Assembly (NCBI RefSeq): GCF_900167605.1
Contig: NZ_FUYH01000001.1
Location: 220,942 to 284,941 of the forward strand
From: Caloramator quimbayensis
GTDB lineage: Bacteria; Bacillota; Clostridia; Clostridiales; Caloramatoraceae
DNA: 64,000 bases
Reading direction: 5' to 3'
The notes beneath the pieces are model-generated. The model was not told the DNA's origin and did no database searches. It worked only from the letters and a program-made list of their open reading frames with translations. This document shows positions 37,916-46,475 of this stretch, piece by piece; position 1 is the stretch's first letter, and each line of letters opens with the position of its first letter. The translations under genes were made by a program, and so were the position numbers.

Positions 37916-37954
37916 ATATACCCCTCCATATTTAGTGTATATAAAAAAACAAAA

Positions 37955-37977
37955 AAAGTACAGACTAGCTGTACTTT
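37955..37977 (-). terminator. Terminator after lgt
   Basis: AAAGTACAG and CTGTACTTT form a stem that overlaps the lgt stop codon, followed on the minus strand by TTTTTGTTTTTTTAT. Confidence 0.85.
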
Positions 37978-38746
37978 AGTCATGAGAGGCAGGAGACTTA
38001 ATTATTCTATCAAAATTATATATTATTATACCTCCAACAAGTGCAAAAATACATATGAATTGGGAGGTTGACAGAATACCAACATTTCCTCTTGGGTCAT
38101 TTCGTAAAAACTCTATTACAAATCTTCCAATGCTGTATAGTATCATATAAAGCCCTGCAACTTTTCCGTCATCTCTTTTTTTAGATGCAAAAAACAAAAG
38201 AGCAGCAGCTATAAGGAAATTTCCAAAACTCGACATCAGCTGTGTTGGATAAAGGGGTATGTTATTTGGCGCATAGTCGGATATTTTAAATATAACTGCA
38301 AAGGGGAAGTTATGAGTTTCACTGCCGTAGCAGCAGCCTGCGCAAAAACATCCAATTCTTCCTATGCCTTGTCCTAATGCAATTGAAGGGGCTAAAAGGT
38401 CAAAGTGCTTTATAAAGCTTATATTCTTTACCCTGCAGTATATATATGCTGCAACAGCTCCTCCTATTATAGCTCCATATACAACAAAGCCCTCTGTAAT
38501 CATATATTTTATAGAGGATGGATCTTTAAAAATAGTAGGCATTTCAGCTATAAAAAATAAAAGCTTAGCACCTATTAGTCCCCCTATTATGCCGTATAGA
38601 GCTATATCTATTAAATAATCAGTATTAAATCCTCTTTTTTTGCCTCTAAAAAGTCCGAGTAAAAGGGCACAGGCGATTGCTGTTGCCATTAAAACTCCGT
38701 AGGAATATATAGGGAAATTGCCTATTTTAAAAAGTATAGGATGCAT
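37976..38746 (-). CDS. lgt: Prolipoprotein diacylglyceryl transferase
   Basis: 256 residues with seven membrane helices. Conserved pieces are FPIYSYGVLMA at the start, GGLIGAKLLF, GYVYGAIIGG-like (FVVYGAIIGG) and the Lgt signature GQGIGRIGCFCAGCCYG. C-terminal RFVIEFLRNDPRGN is also typical. It transfers diacylglycerol from phosphatidylglycerol to the lipobox Cys of prolipoproteins, which includes the lipoproteins encoded at 36610 and 9452. Confidence 0.97.
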   Translation of the reverse strand: MHPILFKIGNFPIYSYGVLMATAIACALLLGLFRGKKRGFNTDYLIDIALYGIIGGLIGAKLLFFIAEMPTIFKDPSSIKYMITEGFVVYGAIIGGAVAAYIYCRVKNISFIKHFDLLAPSIALGQGIGRIGCFCAGCCYGSETHNFPFAVIFKISDYAPNNIPLYPTQLMSSFGNFLIAAALLFFASKKRDDGKVAGLYMILYSIGRFVIEFLRNDPRGNVGILSTSQFICIFALVGGIIIYNFDRIIKSPASHD

Positions 38747-38894
38747 AATAAAACCCCCGATTTATAAACCCTATTCCCTTATAATTTATACTATTTTTTT
38801 TTATTTGTCCATAGTTTAATAAGGGTTAAATAATTTTTTTTTAATTTTATTATAGCACTATACATAAAATAAGTAAAATTAAAAGCATTATTAA

Positions 38895-38913
38895 AAGGCG
38901 GTTTTTCCGCCTT
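38895..38913 (-). terminator. Terminator after the acidic-linker protein gene
   Basis: AAGGCGG and CCGCCTT around TTTTT, overlapping the stop codon, followed on the minus strand by TTAATAATGC. A short but stable stem. Confidence 0.7.
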
Positions 38914-40051
38914 AAGGTTTTGGAATCATTATACATCCTGTATAGGGATTGTAAAACATCGTCCAAATTCCAGCATCCTTTCCTTTTATAGCGAACCATT
39001 TTGCAAAGCCTGTCATTCCCATGTAGGGCTGTTCATCAGAAGTTGGTTTTCCTTCAATTCCATAGACAATTGCCTTAACTTCTCCAGTGTTATCGTATTT
39101 TATTCCGAAATAATAGTGTCCAGCCTTTTTAATATATTTTATATAGTTGATATAAGGATATGCCATTAAAGGATGATATATTGTGCAGTAATATGGATAA
39201 TTAGAATCCTGCACCGTTTCGTAATCCTCTTTAAAGGGTATCTTCCACCATCTGCAGCCCTTTAAATCTTCGCACATATCACCGGCTTCTTCATATTCCT
39301 TTAAAATTTTATGAAAAGATTGTGCATGGGTTCTTCTCTTTTTCCCTTTATCCCCTCTCGTAAATTCATATACTTCATCATCATAATCTTTTTCCTCTTT
39401 TATTTCTTCTCTATCCTCATTTTCTTCATTTATTATATTGTCCTTTTGGTCATCTTTTTTCTCTTCTTCATCCCTTTTATCTTCTTCTTTATCCTCTTCC
39501 TTGGTTTCTTCCCTTTGAGCATCAATTTTTATTTTTTCTTCATATTCTATAAACTTTCTTGCATCATCATCTATTTCTACCTCTTTAATTTCTTCTGCTT
39601 TTTCTATTTTTTCTTCAACATCCTTTTTATCTTCCCTTGGCAGCTTATCTCTCCATTCTATTTTTTCCTTGCTCGCATATCCTGTAAGGGGTGATAATAT
39701 ATTGTGCCCTTCTACTATTACCGCTGAAACTAAAAATTTATCTATGGTCATACCTGTCCCTGCAATATCCTCTTCTTTGTATTCCCAAAAGGTCTCTCCT
39801 CTTCCGGTTTCATCAACGCTTATCTCCCCAAGCCTTGCCACAACTGCAGGGTTTTTGCTGACATCTATCATGCAGCATATATATGGACCCTTTGCCTTTA
39901 TAAGATTTTGAACATAAACTGTGATTTTACATTTCCCGTTTCTTGTTTCTATTTTTGTATATCCTGTGGGCTGCTTGTCAAGTGCAATACCAAACCCCTT
40001 ATCTTCTTCCTGAAATATTATAAAATAGCGATTGTATTTTTTACTTGTCAC
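38912..40051 (-). CDS. Two-domain protein with a long acidic linker, unknown function
   Basis: 379 residues in three parts. An N-terminal beta-rich domain (1-115) contains RYFIIFQEEDKGFG and ICCMIDVSKNP. A highly charged Glu/Lys/Asp linker (about 125-240) follows. The C-terminal domain (about 255-379) is rich in aromatic residues: GCRWWKIPF, SNYPYYCTIYHPLMAYPYI, HYYFGIKYDNTGEVKAIVYGI and GMTGFAKWFAIKG. No signal peptide. I do not recognise the family. Its place after ksgA is where Bacilli carry yabG, but it is unrelated to that protease. A sporulation role is possible only by context. Confidence 0.75.
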   Translation of the reverse strand: MTSKKYNRYFIIFQEEDKGFGIALDKQPTGYTKIETRNGKCKITVYVQNLIKAKGPYICCMIDVSKNPAVVARLGEISVDETGRGETFWEYKEEDIAGTGMTIDKFLVSAVIVEGHNILSPLTGYASKEKIEWRDKLPREDKKDVEEKIEKAEEIKEVEIDDDARKFIEYEEKIKIDAQREETKEEDKEEDKRDEEEKKDDQKDNIINEENEDREEIKEEKDYDDEVYEFTRGDKGKKRRTHAQSFHKILKEYEEAGDMCEDLKGCRWWKIPFKEDYETVQDSNYPYYCTIYHPLMAYPYINYIKYIKKAGHYYFGIKYDNTGEVKAIVYGIEGKPTSDEQPYMGMTGFAKWFAIKGKDAGIWTMFYNPYTGCIMIPKP

Positions 40052-40120
40052 TATTTTCCCTCCTAATTCTCCTTATCATTATAATATATGAAGAACAGGA
40101 AGGAATGTGAACTAAATTTT

Positions 40121-40966
40121 TCAAATTAGCTTTTTAATCTCATCAGAAAGTTTTCCAAACTCCTCGAGGCTTAAGGTTTCTCCCCTTCTTAAGGAGTCAA
40201 TTCCGGAATTTTTAAGGGCGCATTTTAATTTTTCATCCCCAAGTCCTAAGGGTTTTAAAGCATTCCAAAGAGTTTTTCTTCTCATGTTAAAAGCGCTCCT
40301 TATAACCCTGAATAATAGTGCTTCGTCAAGAACTTTTATTGAAGGTTTATCTTTAATATCCATCCTTATAATCATAGATTCAACCTTAGGCTTTGGAATA
40401 AAGCAGTTTTTAGAAACCTTTGCTATTTTTTTTACATCGCAGTAGTAGCTGCAAAGAAGGGATAAGGAGCCGTACTCGCTGCTTCCTGTCTTTGCAATTA
40501 TTCTATCGGCAACTTCCTTTTGTATCATAAGCGTCAGGCTTTTTATGTTAGTTTTCTGGCTTAAAATGTTTGTTATAAAAGGTGTTGTAAGATAATAGGG
40601 AAGGTTTGCCGCAACCTTTACATTTTCAAGATTTTCCTCTTCAATCAATCTTTTAAAATCAACTTTTAAGGCATCACCGTGTATTATTTTTATATTTTCA
40701 TAATTTCCCAAGGTTTCCTTTAAAATTTCAATAAGGGAATCGTCTATTTCAACAGATACAACCCTTTTGCAGTGTTTTGCCATTGCCTGAGTGAGGGTTC
40801 CAATTCCAGGCCCTACTTCAATTACGCAGTCCTCCTCTTGTATCTGCGCCCCTTCTATAATCTTGTTTAAAATGTTTTCATCTATAAGAAAATTTTGTCC
40901 AAGGTTTTTATTGAATTTAAATCCGAAGTGGTTTATTATATCCAAAGTTTTAGATGTTAGACTCAT
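40121..40966 (-). CDS. rsmA: 16S rRNA dimethyladenosine transferase
   Basis: 281 residues. The SAM-binding motif is VIEVGPGIGTLTQAMA and the catalytic N-L-P-Y motif is NLPYYLTTPFI. The substrate region NFLIDENILNKII lies in the N-terminal part. It dimethylates two adjacent adenines near the 3' end of 16S rRNA. It overlaps almost directly with the RNase M5 gene (1-bp gap), as in many Firmicutes. Also known as ksgA. Confidence 0.97.
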   Translation of the reverse strand: MSLTSKTLDIINHFGFKFNKNLGQNFLIDENILNKIIEGAQIQEEDCVIEVGPGIGTLTQAMAKHCKRVVSVEIDDSLIEILKETLGNYENIKIIHGDALKVDFKRLIEEENLENVKVAANLPYYLTTPFITNILSQKTNIKSLTLMIQKEVADRIIAKTGSSEYGSLSLLCSYYCDVKKIAKVSKNCFIPKPKVESMIIRMDIKDKPSIKVLDEALLFRVIRSAFNMRRKTLWNALKPLGLGDEKLKCALKNSGIDSLRRGETLSLEEFGKLSDEIKKLI

Positions 40967-40967
40967 A

Positions 40968-41504
40968 TCAATTCCCCTTTACTTTTTTTATAGCCGTTTC
41001 ATATTCCTGCCTTGTTATTCCATATCTATTTAATCTGCTTAGAAACTGCTTGGCGTTTCCATATCCTATTCCCAGCTCTGCACCTACCTTATCCCTTAAA
41101 TCTGAAGCTTTTTCATCTCCATTAAGGCCGTATTTATATAAATCCTCCATAGTAAACTCTTCTCTTCCTGAAACTTCAGTTTTAACCTTTGATAGAGCAT
41201 CCCTTATATCCTCAGGGGAGGCGTTTTCAATTCCTATATCCCCGTTTTTTGTTGCTTTGTTTTTGGGAAGGAAGGCATGTTTACAGCCTGGTACCTTCTC
41301 GCTTATTGTTTTTCTTATCCTCTCTCCTGCATAATCGGGGTCGGTAAATATTATAACTCCTCTTTTTTGCGATGCTGTCTTTATTTTTTCAATAGTTTTA
41401 TCTGTAATTCCAAAGCCGGATGTTGCGATAAGCTCTGCGTCTACTGCTCTTTTTACAGCAGTAATATCATCCCTGCCCTCAACTACTATTATCTCTTTAA
41501 TCAT
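40968..41504 (-). CDS. rnmV: Ribonuclease M5
   Basis: 178 residues. The Toprim domain has EVIVVEGRDD-like IIVVEGRDDITAV and IFTDPDYAGERIR with the acidic metal ligands. It matures 5S rRNA from its precursor in low-GC Gram-positives. It is followed by rsmA and preceded by the yabE-like gene, the usual order. Confidence 0.96.
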   Translation of the reverse strand: MIKEIIVVEGRDDITAVKRAVDAELIATSGFGITDKTIEKIKTASQKRGVIIFTDPDYAGERIRKTISEKVPGCKHAFLPKNKATKNGDIGIENASPEDIRDALSKVKTEVSGREEFTMEDLYKYGLNGDEKASDLRDKVGAELGIGYGNAKQFLSRLNRYGITRQEYETAIKKVKGN

Positions 41505-41549
41505 TTTTACCTCCGCTTAATTTCTTTGTAATTTATATTATACCAAAAA

Positions 41550-41576
41550 AAGATAAGGCGCAAACCGCCTTATCTT
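41550..41576 (-). terminator. Terminator after the yabE-like gene
   Basis: AAGATAAGGCG and its complement form an 11-bp stem overlapping the stop codon, followed on the minus strand by TTTTTTTGG. It separates the yabE-like gene from rnmV. Confidence 0.88.
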
Positions 41577-42622
41577 ATAATATATACATCTACATATTTT
41601 GTATTCCAGTTCCTATATTCTTTAGTCCCTGGATGAAAATAAAGGTCGATAATTTTGCCCTTTACTGCGCCCCCTGTATCTTCGGCAATAGCAAATCCAT
41701 AGCCTTCAACGTAAAGCTTTGTACCAAGGGGAATAACTCTTGGGTCTACCGCAACGGTGCTGTATCCATCAGGATCCCTTCTTACCCTTGTTCCTGATCT
41801 TGTAATTCCAAAACCAGGATCTCCAGGATTTTTGCCCGTTGAAGCATAATCAGCAGTATAGGATGTTGCCTTCATTACAAGCTTTCTTGTATAGTATACC
41901 TTATCGCCTCCACGGGAAGGGATAAACCAAGATAGGGTTCCAACTGCAATTAGTTTATCAATAGGCGTTTTCTTAATCTTTTCATCAGTCTTAACCCTTA
42001 AAACCTCAACGCCGTCTTCATAAACTACCTTCGTTATTATGTCCTTTTCTCCTGCAGCACCCTCCTTAAGCACTTTAACGGTTCCCTTTGCAAGATTGTC
42101 ATCGCTTCTTTTAACTGTCTTAAAGGGAATTTCAACAGTTGTAACAATAGTTTCCTCTTTAACTCTCGTTACTTTAATGTCTAAATCCTCAATGATGTTT
42201 GATGATAGGGTTGGAACTACCTTGTCGCTTTGATTTAAAGCTATTCCTTTAGACTTTAAAACCTCACTAACTGTGTCATAGGCAGTATAAATTTTCTCAA
42301 CCTTTCCATCATACCTGACAGTTACAGGTACTGCACGTTTTATAGAAATTTTCATGTCTTTTTTAACTGAGCTGTCAAGGCCTGGTAATATCCTGTCCCA
42401 CTGACCAACTTTAATATTAGCTGAATTTAAAACATCTTTAACCTTTGAAGCATTAGTAGTTATTTTTATTGTTTTGCCATCTACTTCAACATAAACATCT
42501 TTTTTCATTCTTTCCATGGAAACAAAAAAAATCACTAAAGTTAAAAGGACAGAGGCTATTAGCGCAGGTTCTGTTAATAGCTTTCTTAGCTTTAGCAATG
42601 CAAGTCTTCTATCGTTTTCCAA
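41570..42622 (-). CDS. yabE: YabE/Rpf-like cell-wall protein (DUF348, G5, 3D domains)
   Basis: 350 residues from a TTG codon with a strong AAGGAGG site. An N-terminal membrane helix (about 18-36) is followed by DUF348 repeats (VYVEVDGKTIKITTNASKVKDVL; VTVRYDGKVEKIYTAYDTVSEVL), a G5 domain (about 165-240) and a C-terminal 3D domain (MKATSYTAD, then TVAVDPRVIPLGTKLYVEGYGFAIAEDTGGAVKG) with the three conserved Asp. Such proteins are lytic-transglycosylase-like resuscitation/spore factors. A hairpin GATTGGA/TCCAATC just before the ribosome site may regulate it. Confidence 0.92.
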   Translation of the reverse strand: MENDRRLALLKLRKLLTEPALIASVLLTLVIFFVSMERMKKDVYVEVDGKTIKITTNASKVKDVLNSANIKVGQWDRILPGLDSSVKKDMKISIKRAVPVTVRYDGKVEKIYTAYDTVSEVLKSKGIALNQSDKVVPTLSSNIIEDLDIKVTRVKEETIVTTVEIPFKTVKRSDDNLAKGTVKVLKEGAAGEKDIITKVVYEDGVEVLRVKTDEKIKKTPIDKLIAVGTLSWFIPSRGGDKVYYTRKLVMKATSYTADYASTGKNPGDPGFGITRSGTRVRRDPDGYSTVAVDPRVIPLGTKLYVEGYGFAIAEDTGGAVKGKIIDLYFHPGTKEYRNWNTKYVDVYIIR

Positions 42623-42995
42623 TATTTTACCTCCTTTCCAGATTGGAGTATTCCAATCCTGCTGGTACTTAATATAACAAATGCCTCAATTGGCATATAT
42701 ACGCTTATATAATAAATTATAACCAAATATGATTCCTTTATTCATCGCCAGCTTCGGAGAGTAAAATCATAACTATTATATAACATATATCACTTTTTTA
42801 TTAGCCTTATATATAACAATATATGTTTATATTCAAATAAATTCTTTTGTTTTAGCAAATTATGCCTCTTATTCTTACTATAGCTTCATGTAGCTTAATT
42901 AAAATTCAGATTGCTATATTTTCGACAAAATATATTCCATTTCATGGATATTTTTTGTTAATTTTTAACATTATATCTTCTTTAAAAGCAAAATA
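42623..42995. other. Intergenic region before the yabE-like gene
   Basis: About 370 bp without a gene. On the minus strand, near the start codon, it holds GATTGGA/TCCAATC and ATGCC/GGCAT hairpins and ATGATT/AATCAT further upstream. I looked for a c-di-AMP riboswitch, common before this gene class, but its conserved parts are not recognisable. Confidence 0.5.
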
Positions 42996-43017
42996 AAAGG
43001 TGCATTACTGCACCTTT
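42996..43017 (-). terminator. Terminator after tatD
   Basis: AAAGGTGCA and TGCACCTTT with a 4-base loop overlap the tatD stop, followed on the minus strand by TATTTTGC. Confidence 0.8.
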
Positions 43018-43769
43018 AGATTAAACAGCCTTGCTGCATTTTCATAGGTTATGCTGCAGGCTTTTTCATAGCTTATATTTCTAATATTTGAAACCTTCTC
43101 TATTACATAGGGAAGATAGGAGGAATCGTTTCTCTCTCCTCTATAGGGCACGGGCGCCATATAGGGGCAGTCAGTTTCAATTAAAATTCTATCCTCTGGT
43201 ATTTTCTCTAAAACCTCGAGGGCTCTCTTTGCATTTTTAAAGGTTATAACCCCTGTAAAGCCTATGTAATATCCAAGCTTTACGGCCTCCATGGCGCTCT
43301 CATAGCTTCCTGAAAAGCAGTGCAAAGCCCCTTTAACTTCTTTAAACTCAGAAAGAACTTTTAAGGTATCCTCCATGGCATCGCGGCTGTGTACTACAAC
43401 AGGAAGGTTTAGGCATCTTGCAAGGTCCATCTGCTCTTTAAAGCATTTTATCTGAGCTTCCCTGTCGTATCCTTCATAGTGGTAATCAAGGCCTATCTCT
43501 CCTATTGATAGTATTTTTCTGTTTTGTGCTAAATCCCCGATTTTATTTATGTTGCCCTTCAAATCCTTTGGAAACTCTGGGTGTATGCCAAGGGCACCGT
43601 ATATAAAATCGTGCTTTGATACTATTTCAAATACCTTTTCAATCGATGCCATGTTGGAAGAGCAGTTTAAAACCGCACTAACGCCGCTTTTTTTAATTTT
43701 ATCAATAACCTCTTCCCTGTCCTTATCAAAGGCTTCATCATCATAGTGGGCATGGGAATCGAATATCAA
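43005..43769 (-). CDS. tatD: TatD-family metal-dependent deoxyribonuclease
   Basis: 254 residues with the metal ligands in FDSHAHYDDEAF, IGEIGLDYHYEG, VVVHSRDAMED, HCFSGS and ETDCPYMAP. The end PEDRILIETD is a TatD signature. It probably acts in DNA or tRNA 3'-5' trimming. It abuts metG with no gap, as in Bacillus (yabD). Confidence 0.96.
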   Translation of the reverse strand: MIFDSHAHYDDEAFDKDREEVIDKIKKSGVSAVLNCSSNMASIEKVFEIVSKHDFIYGALGIHPEFPKDLKGNINKIGDLAQNRKILSIGEIGLDYHYEGYDREAQIKCFKEQMDLARCLNLPVVVHSRDAMEDTLKVLSEFKEVKGALHCFSGSYESAMEAVKLGYYIGFTGVITFKNAKRALEVLEKIPEDRILIETDCPYMAPVPYRGERNDSSYLPYVIEKVSNIRNISYEKACSITYENAARLFNLKVQ

Positions 43770-45713
43770 TTATCTCACCTGACTTCCTGTCTCTATGTCG
43801 TTATCTACTGTTGCAACAAAAAGCTTTGAATCGTCAGGAGTTGAAGCTGCAAGTATCATTCCATAGGAGTCAACTCCCTTAAGCTTCACAGGCTTTAAAT
43901 TTGCAACAAGTATTACTTTTTTGCCAATAAGCTGATCTGGCTCGTAAAACTTTGAAATACCAGATACAACCTGACGGATTTCTCCATTCATTTCAACCTT
44001 TAGCTTTAAGAGCTTGTTTGAGCCCTTAATTTTTTCACATTCAACTACTTTCACAACTCTAAGGTCTATTTTATCAAAGTCATCTATAGTTATTTCGTCC
44101 TTTATTTTTTCCATTTCTATCTTCTTTTCGCTTTCCTTTTGTGCTTCCTTTAAGCTCTCAAGCTCTAAAAGCTTTTTCTCAACATCTATCCTCGGGAAAA
44201 GAATCTCTCCTCTTTTAACTTCAGTTTCATCAGGGGTTTTGCCAAATTCTGAAACTGTATCCCATGTTAATATGCCGCTGCTGAAATTAAACTGACTGTT
44301 TATCTTTGCACTTGTATCTGGAAGGAAGGATGATATAAGAATCGATACTATTCTTATGCTCTCAACAAGGTTGTATAAGACTCCTGCAAGTCTATCCCTC
44401 TTTGTTTCATCCTTTGAAAGCGCCCAAGGCATAGTCTCATCTATATATTTATTTGCTCTTCCTATAAGTCTCCATATCTCATCCATTGCATCGCTTATTC
44501 TAAGATTATTCATTAAATCTTCAACTTTAACTGCAACTTCAAGGGCAGTTTTCTTTAAGCTCTCATCATATTCACCCTCAAAACTTCCCTTTGAAAGTTT
44601 TCCTTCAAAATACTTTTCAACCATGGTTAAAGTTCTTGAAACTAAGTTTCCAAGGTCGTTTGCAAGGTCTGAGTTAATCCTCTTTATGAACATCTCGTTG
44701 TTGAAAAGTCCGTCTGCTCCAAAGGGTATTTCCCTTAAAAGATAGTATCTTACAGCATCAACTCCAAAGTGCTCAGATAGAACTACAGGATCAACCACAT
44801 TTCCCTTTGACTTTGACATCTTTCCTCCGTCAACTAAGAGCCATCCGTGGCCGAAAACCTGCTTTGGAAGGGGCTCGCCAAGGGCCATAAGCATAATTGG
44901 CCATATTATAGTGTGAAATCTTACTATGTCCTTTCCAACAAGGTGAACATCAGCAGGCCAGTATTTTTTATAGTCAGAATCGCTTCCGCTTCCATAGCCC
45001 ATTGCAGTTATGTAGTTTGAAAGGGCATCTACCCACACATATACAACATGCTTTGGATCGAATTCAACAGGAATTCCCCAGGTAAAGGATGTTCTTGAAA
45101 CGCAAAGGTCATCAAGTCCTGGTTTTAGGAAGTTGTTTATCATTTCATTTTTTCTCGATTCAGGCTGTATAAAATCTGGATGTTCCTCTATATACTTTAA
45201 AAGTCTATCCTGATATTTTGAAAGCTTGAAAAAGTACGCCTCCTCCTTTGTCCATTCAACGCTTCTTCCACAGTCTGGGCATTTGCCGTCAACAAGCTGG
45301 GTTTCTGTGAAGAAGGATTCGCAGGGTGTGCAGTACCAGCCTTCATAGTATCCCTTGTATATATCTCCCTGGTCGTAGAGCTTTTTAAATATTTTTTGTA
45401 CTGCTTTTTCATGGTAATCATCGGTTGTTCTTATAAATCTGTCATAGGATATGTTCATAATCTTCCAAAGTTCCTTAATTCCAGCAACTATTTTATCAAC
45501 ATATTCCTTTGGAGTTGTACCCTTGCCCTCTGCTATTCTTTGAATTTTTTGTCCATGCTCATCGGTTCCTGTTAAAAACATTACGTCGTAGCCTGTTAAT
45601 CTTTTAAACCTTGCCATAGCATCAGCAGCAACGGTTGTATAGGTATTTCCAATGTGAAGTTTATCGCTTGGATAATATATTGGGGTTGTGATGTAATAGG
45701 TTTTCTTTTCCAT
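43770..45713 (-). CDS. metG: Methionyl-tRNA synthetase
   Basis: 647 residues. A class I synthetase: HIGN in SDKLHIGNTYTTV, four-Cys zinc knuckle (CTPC...CPDC), KMSKS in GGKMSKSKGNVVDP and an anticodon-binding helical domain. A C-terminal tRNA-binding (EMAP/Trbp111) domain (about 545-647) with DLRVVKVVECEKIKGSNKLLKLKVE makes it a homodimer-type enzyme. A T-box leader lies about 370 bp upstream on the same strand. The ATG has GAAGGGAG. Confidence 0.97.
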   Translation of the reverse strand: MEKKTYYITTPIYYPSDKLHIGNTYTTVAADAMARFKRLTGYDVMFLTGTDEHGQKIQRIAEGKGTTPKEYVDKIVAGIKELWKIMNISYDRFIRTTDDYHEKAVQKIFKKLYDQGDIYKGYYEGWYCTPCESFFTETQLVDGKCPDCGRSVEWTKEEAYFFKLSKYQDRLLKYIEEHPDFIQPESRKNEMINNFLKPGLDDLCVSRTSFTWGIPVEFDPKHVVYVWVDALSNYITAMGYGSGSDSDYKKYWPADVHLVGKDIVRFHTIIWPIMLMALGEPLPKQVFGHGWLLVDGGKMSKSKGNVVDPVVLSEHFGVDAVRYYLLREIPFGADGLFNNEMFIKRINSDLANDLGNLVSRTLTMVEKYFEGKLSKGSFEGEYDESLKKTALEVAVKVEDLMNNLRISDAMDEIWRLIGRANKYIDETMPWALSKDETKRDRLAGVLYNLVESIRIVSILISSFLPDTSAKINSQFNFSSGILTWDTVSEFGKTPDETEVKRGEILFPRIDVEKKLLELESLKEAQKESEKKIEMEKIKDEITIDDFDKIDLRVVKVVECEKIKGSNKLLKLKVEMNGEIRQVVSGISKFYEPDQLIGKKVILVANLKPVKLKGVDSYGMILAASTPDDSKLFVATVDNDIETGSQVR

Positions 45714-46082
45714 AAAAGTTCTCCCTTCGTTTATATTTTTATATTAATTTAACCTAATTAACTATAAGACTAATATTTTGCTAAATCTTTTTTTGAATTT
45801 AGATTCCAATTTTTGTCATTTATATTCGTAATCCATACCATCATAATGGTAAGATACGCATAAAAACATAAGATTAATTGTATTTTATAAATTCAGCGGA
45901 ATATGGAAAAAAGTATATTATCCTTTAGCGGAAGATAAATGCCTCCTAAAATGCAACAAAAAATTGAGTTTAATAGGCTTTATATTATTTGCTTATAACT
46001 TCTATATCTCAGAAAGTTGATTTTTATGCTCACAGCTATGAAGCTTTTAAGGCAGAGGTCTATTCATTAGGATTCAATATAC
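45714..46082. other. Spacer between the T-box terminator and metG
   Basis: No gene recognised on either strand. It includes a small CCATTATGATGG hairpin and AT-rich sequence. Such a long gap after a T-box is unusual. Confidence 0.5.
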
Positions 46083-46345
46083 AAAAAAGCCTCGTCCCTA
46101 CATTGTCGTAGGGGCGAGGCATCGCTGTACCACCCTAATTCACCCATACCTTGCGGAATGAGCCTTAGTAGGTGACAATCATCACCCTGCGATGTAACGG
46201 TCGTACCCGTTGCAGCTTACTATGTTTCAGCTGCACTGCTCCAGAGCCATCTTCACATAAAGCTTCAATACCGGCTTTCACCTTCCCCGGCTCTCTTTAA
46301 TTGTTGCTGTATGCTACTCTTTCCTTCACAGCACTTATAATTTCT
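46083..46345 (-). promoter_or_regulatory. T-box leader, probably methionine-responsive
   Basis: The minus strand reads as a T-box: AGAGAGCCGGGG at the base of stem I, GGTGAAAGCCGG, then the T-box itself (GGGTGGTACAGCG instead of the usual ...CCGCG) and a terminator hairpin (GCCTCG...CGAGGC, 46089-46120) with a T tract. An ATG triplet in GAAGATGGCTC sits at the specifier position, fitting tRNA-Met. The controlled gene should be metG, though 370 bp separate them; that spacer contains no recognisable gene. Confidence 0.88.
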
Positions 46346-46366
46346 ATTTGTTTATATTATACGACA

Positions 46367-46395
46367 ATTTTATGATTTATATAATAATTTGTCAA
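46367..46395 (-). promoter_or_regulatory. Sigma-A-type promoter of the T-box/metG transcript
   Basis: On the minus strand TTGACA (46395-46390) and TAAAAT (46372-46367) are 17 bp apart. The start would fall just before the T-box. Confidence 0.75.
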
Positions 46396-46475
46396 GAAGC
46401 ATTCTAATAAACAATATAAATATACCAATGCTGTACCCTTTTAAAAAATAGATTTATTTAAAGGCCGATAGATTA

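Noticed and set aside
39311..39694. Phe-rich plus-strand ORF
   Set aside because: It is antisense to the Glu/Lys linker of the gene at 38912.
42623..42995. c-di-AMP riboswitch before the yabE-like gene
   Set aside because: Only generic hairpins are present; the conserved ydaO core sequences are not recognisable.
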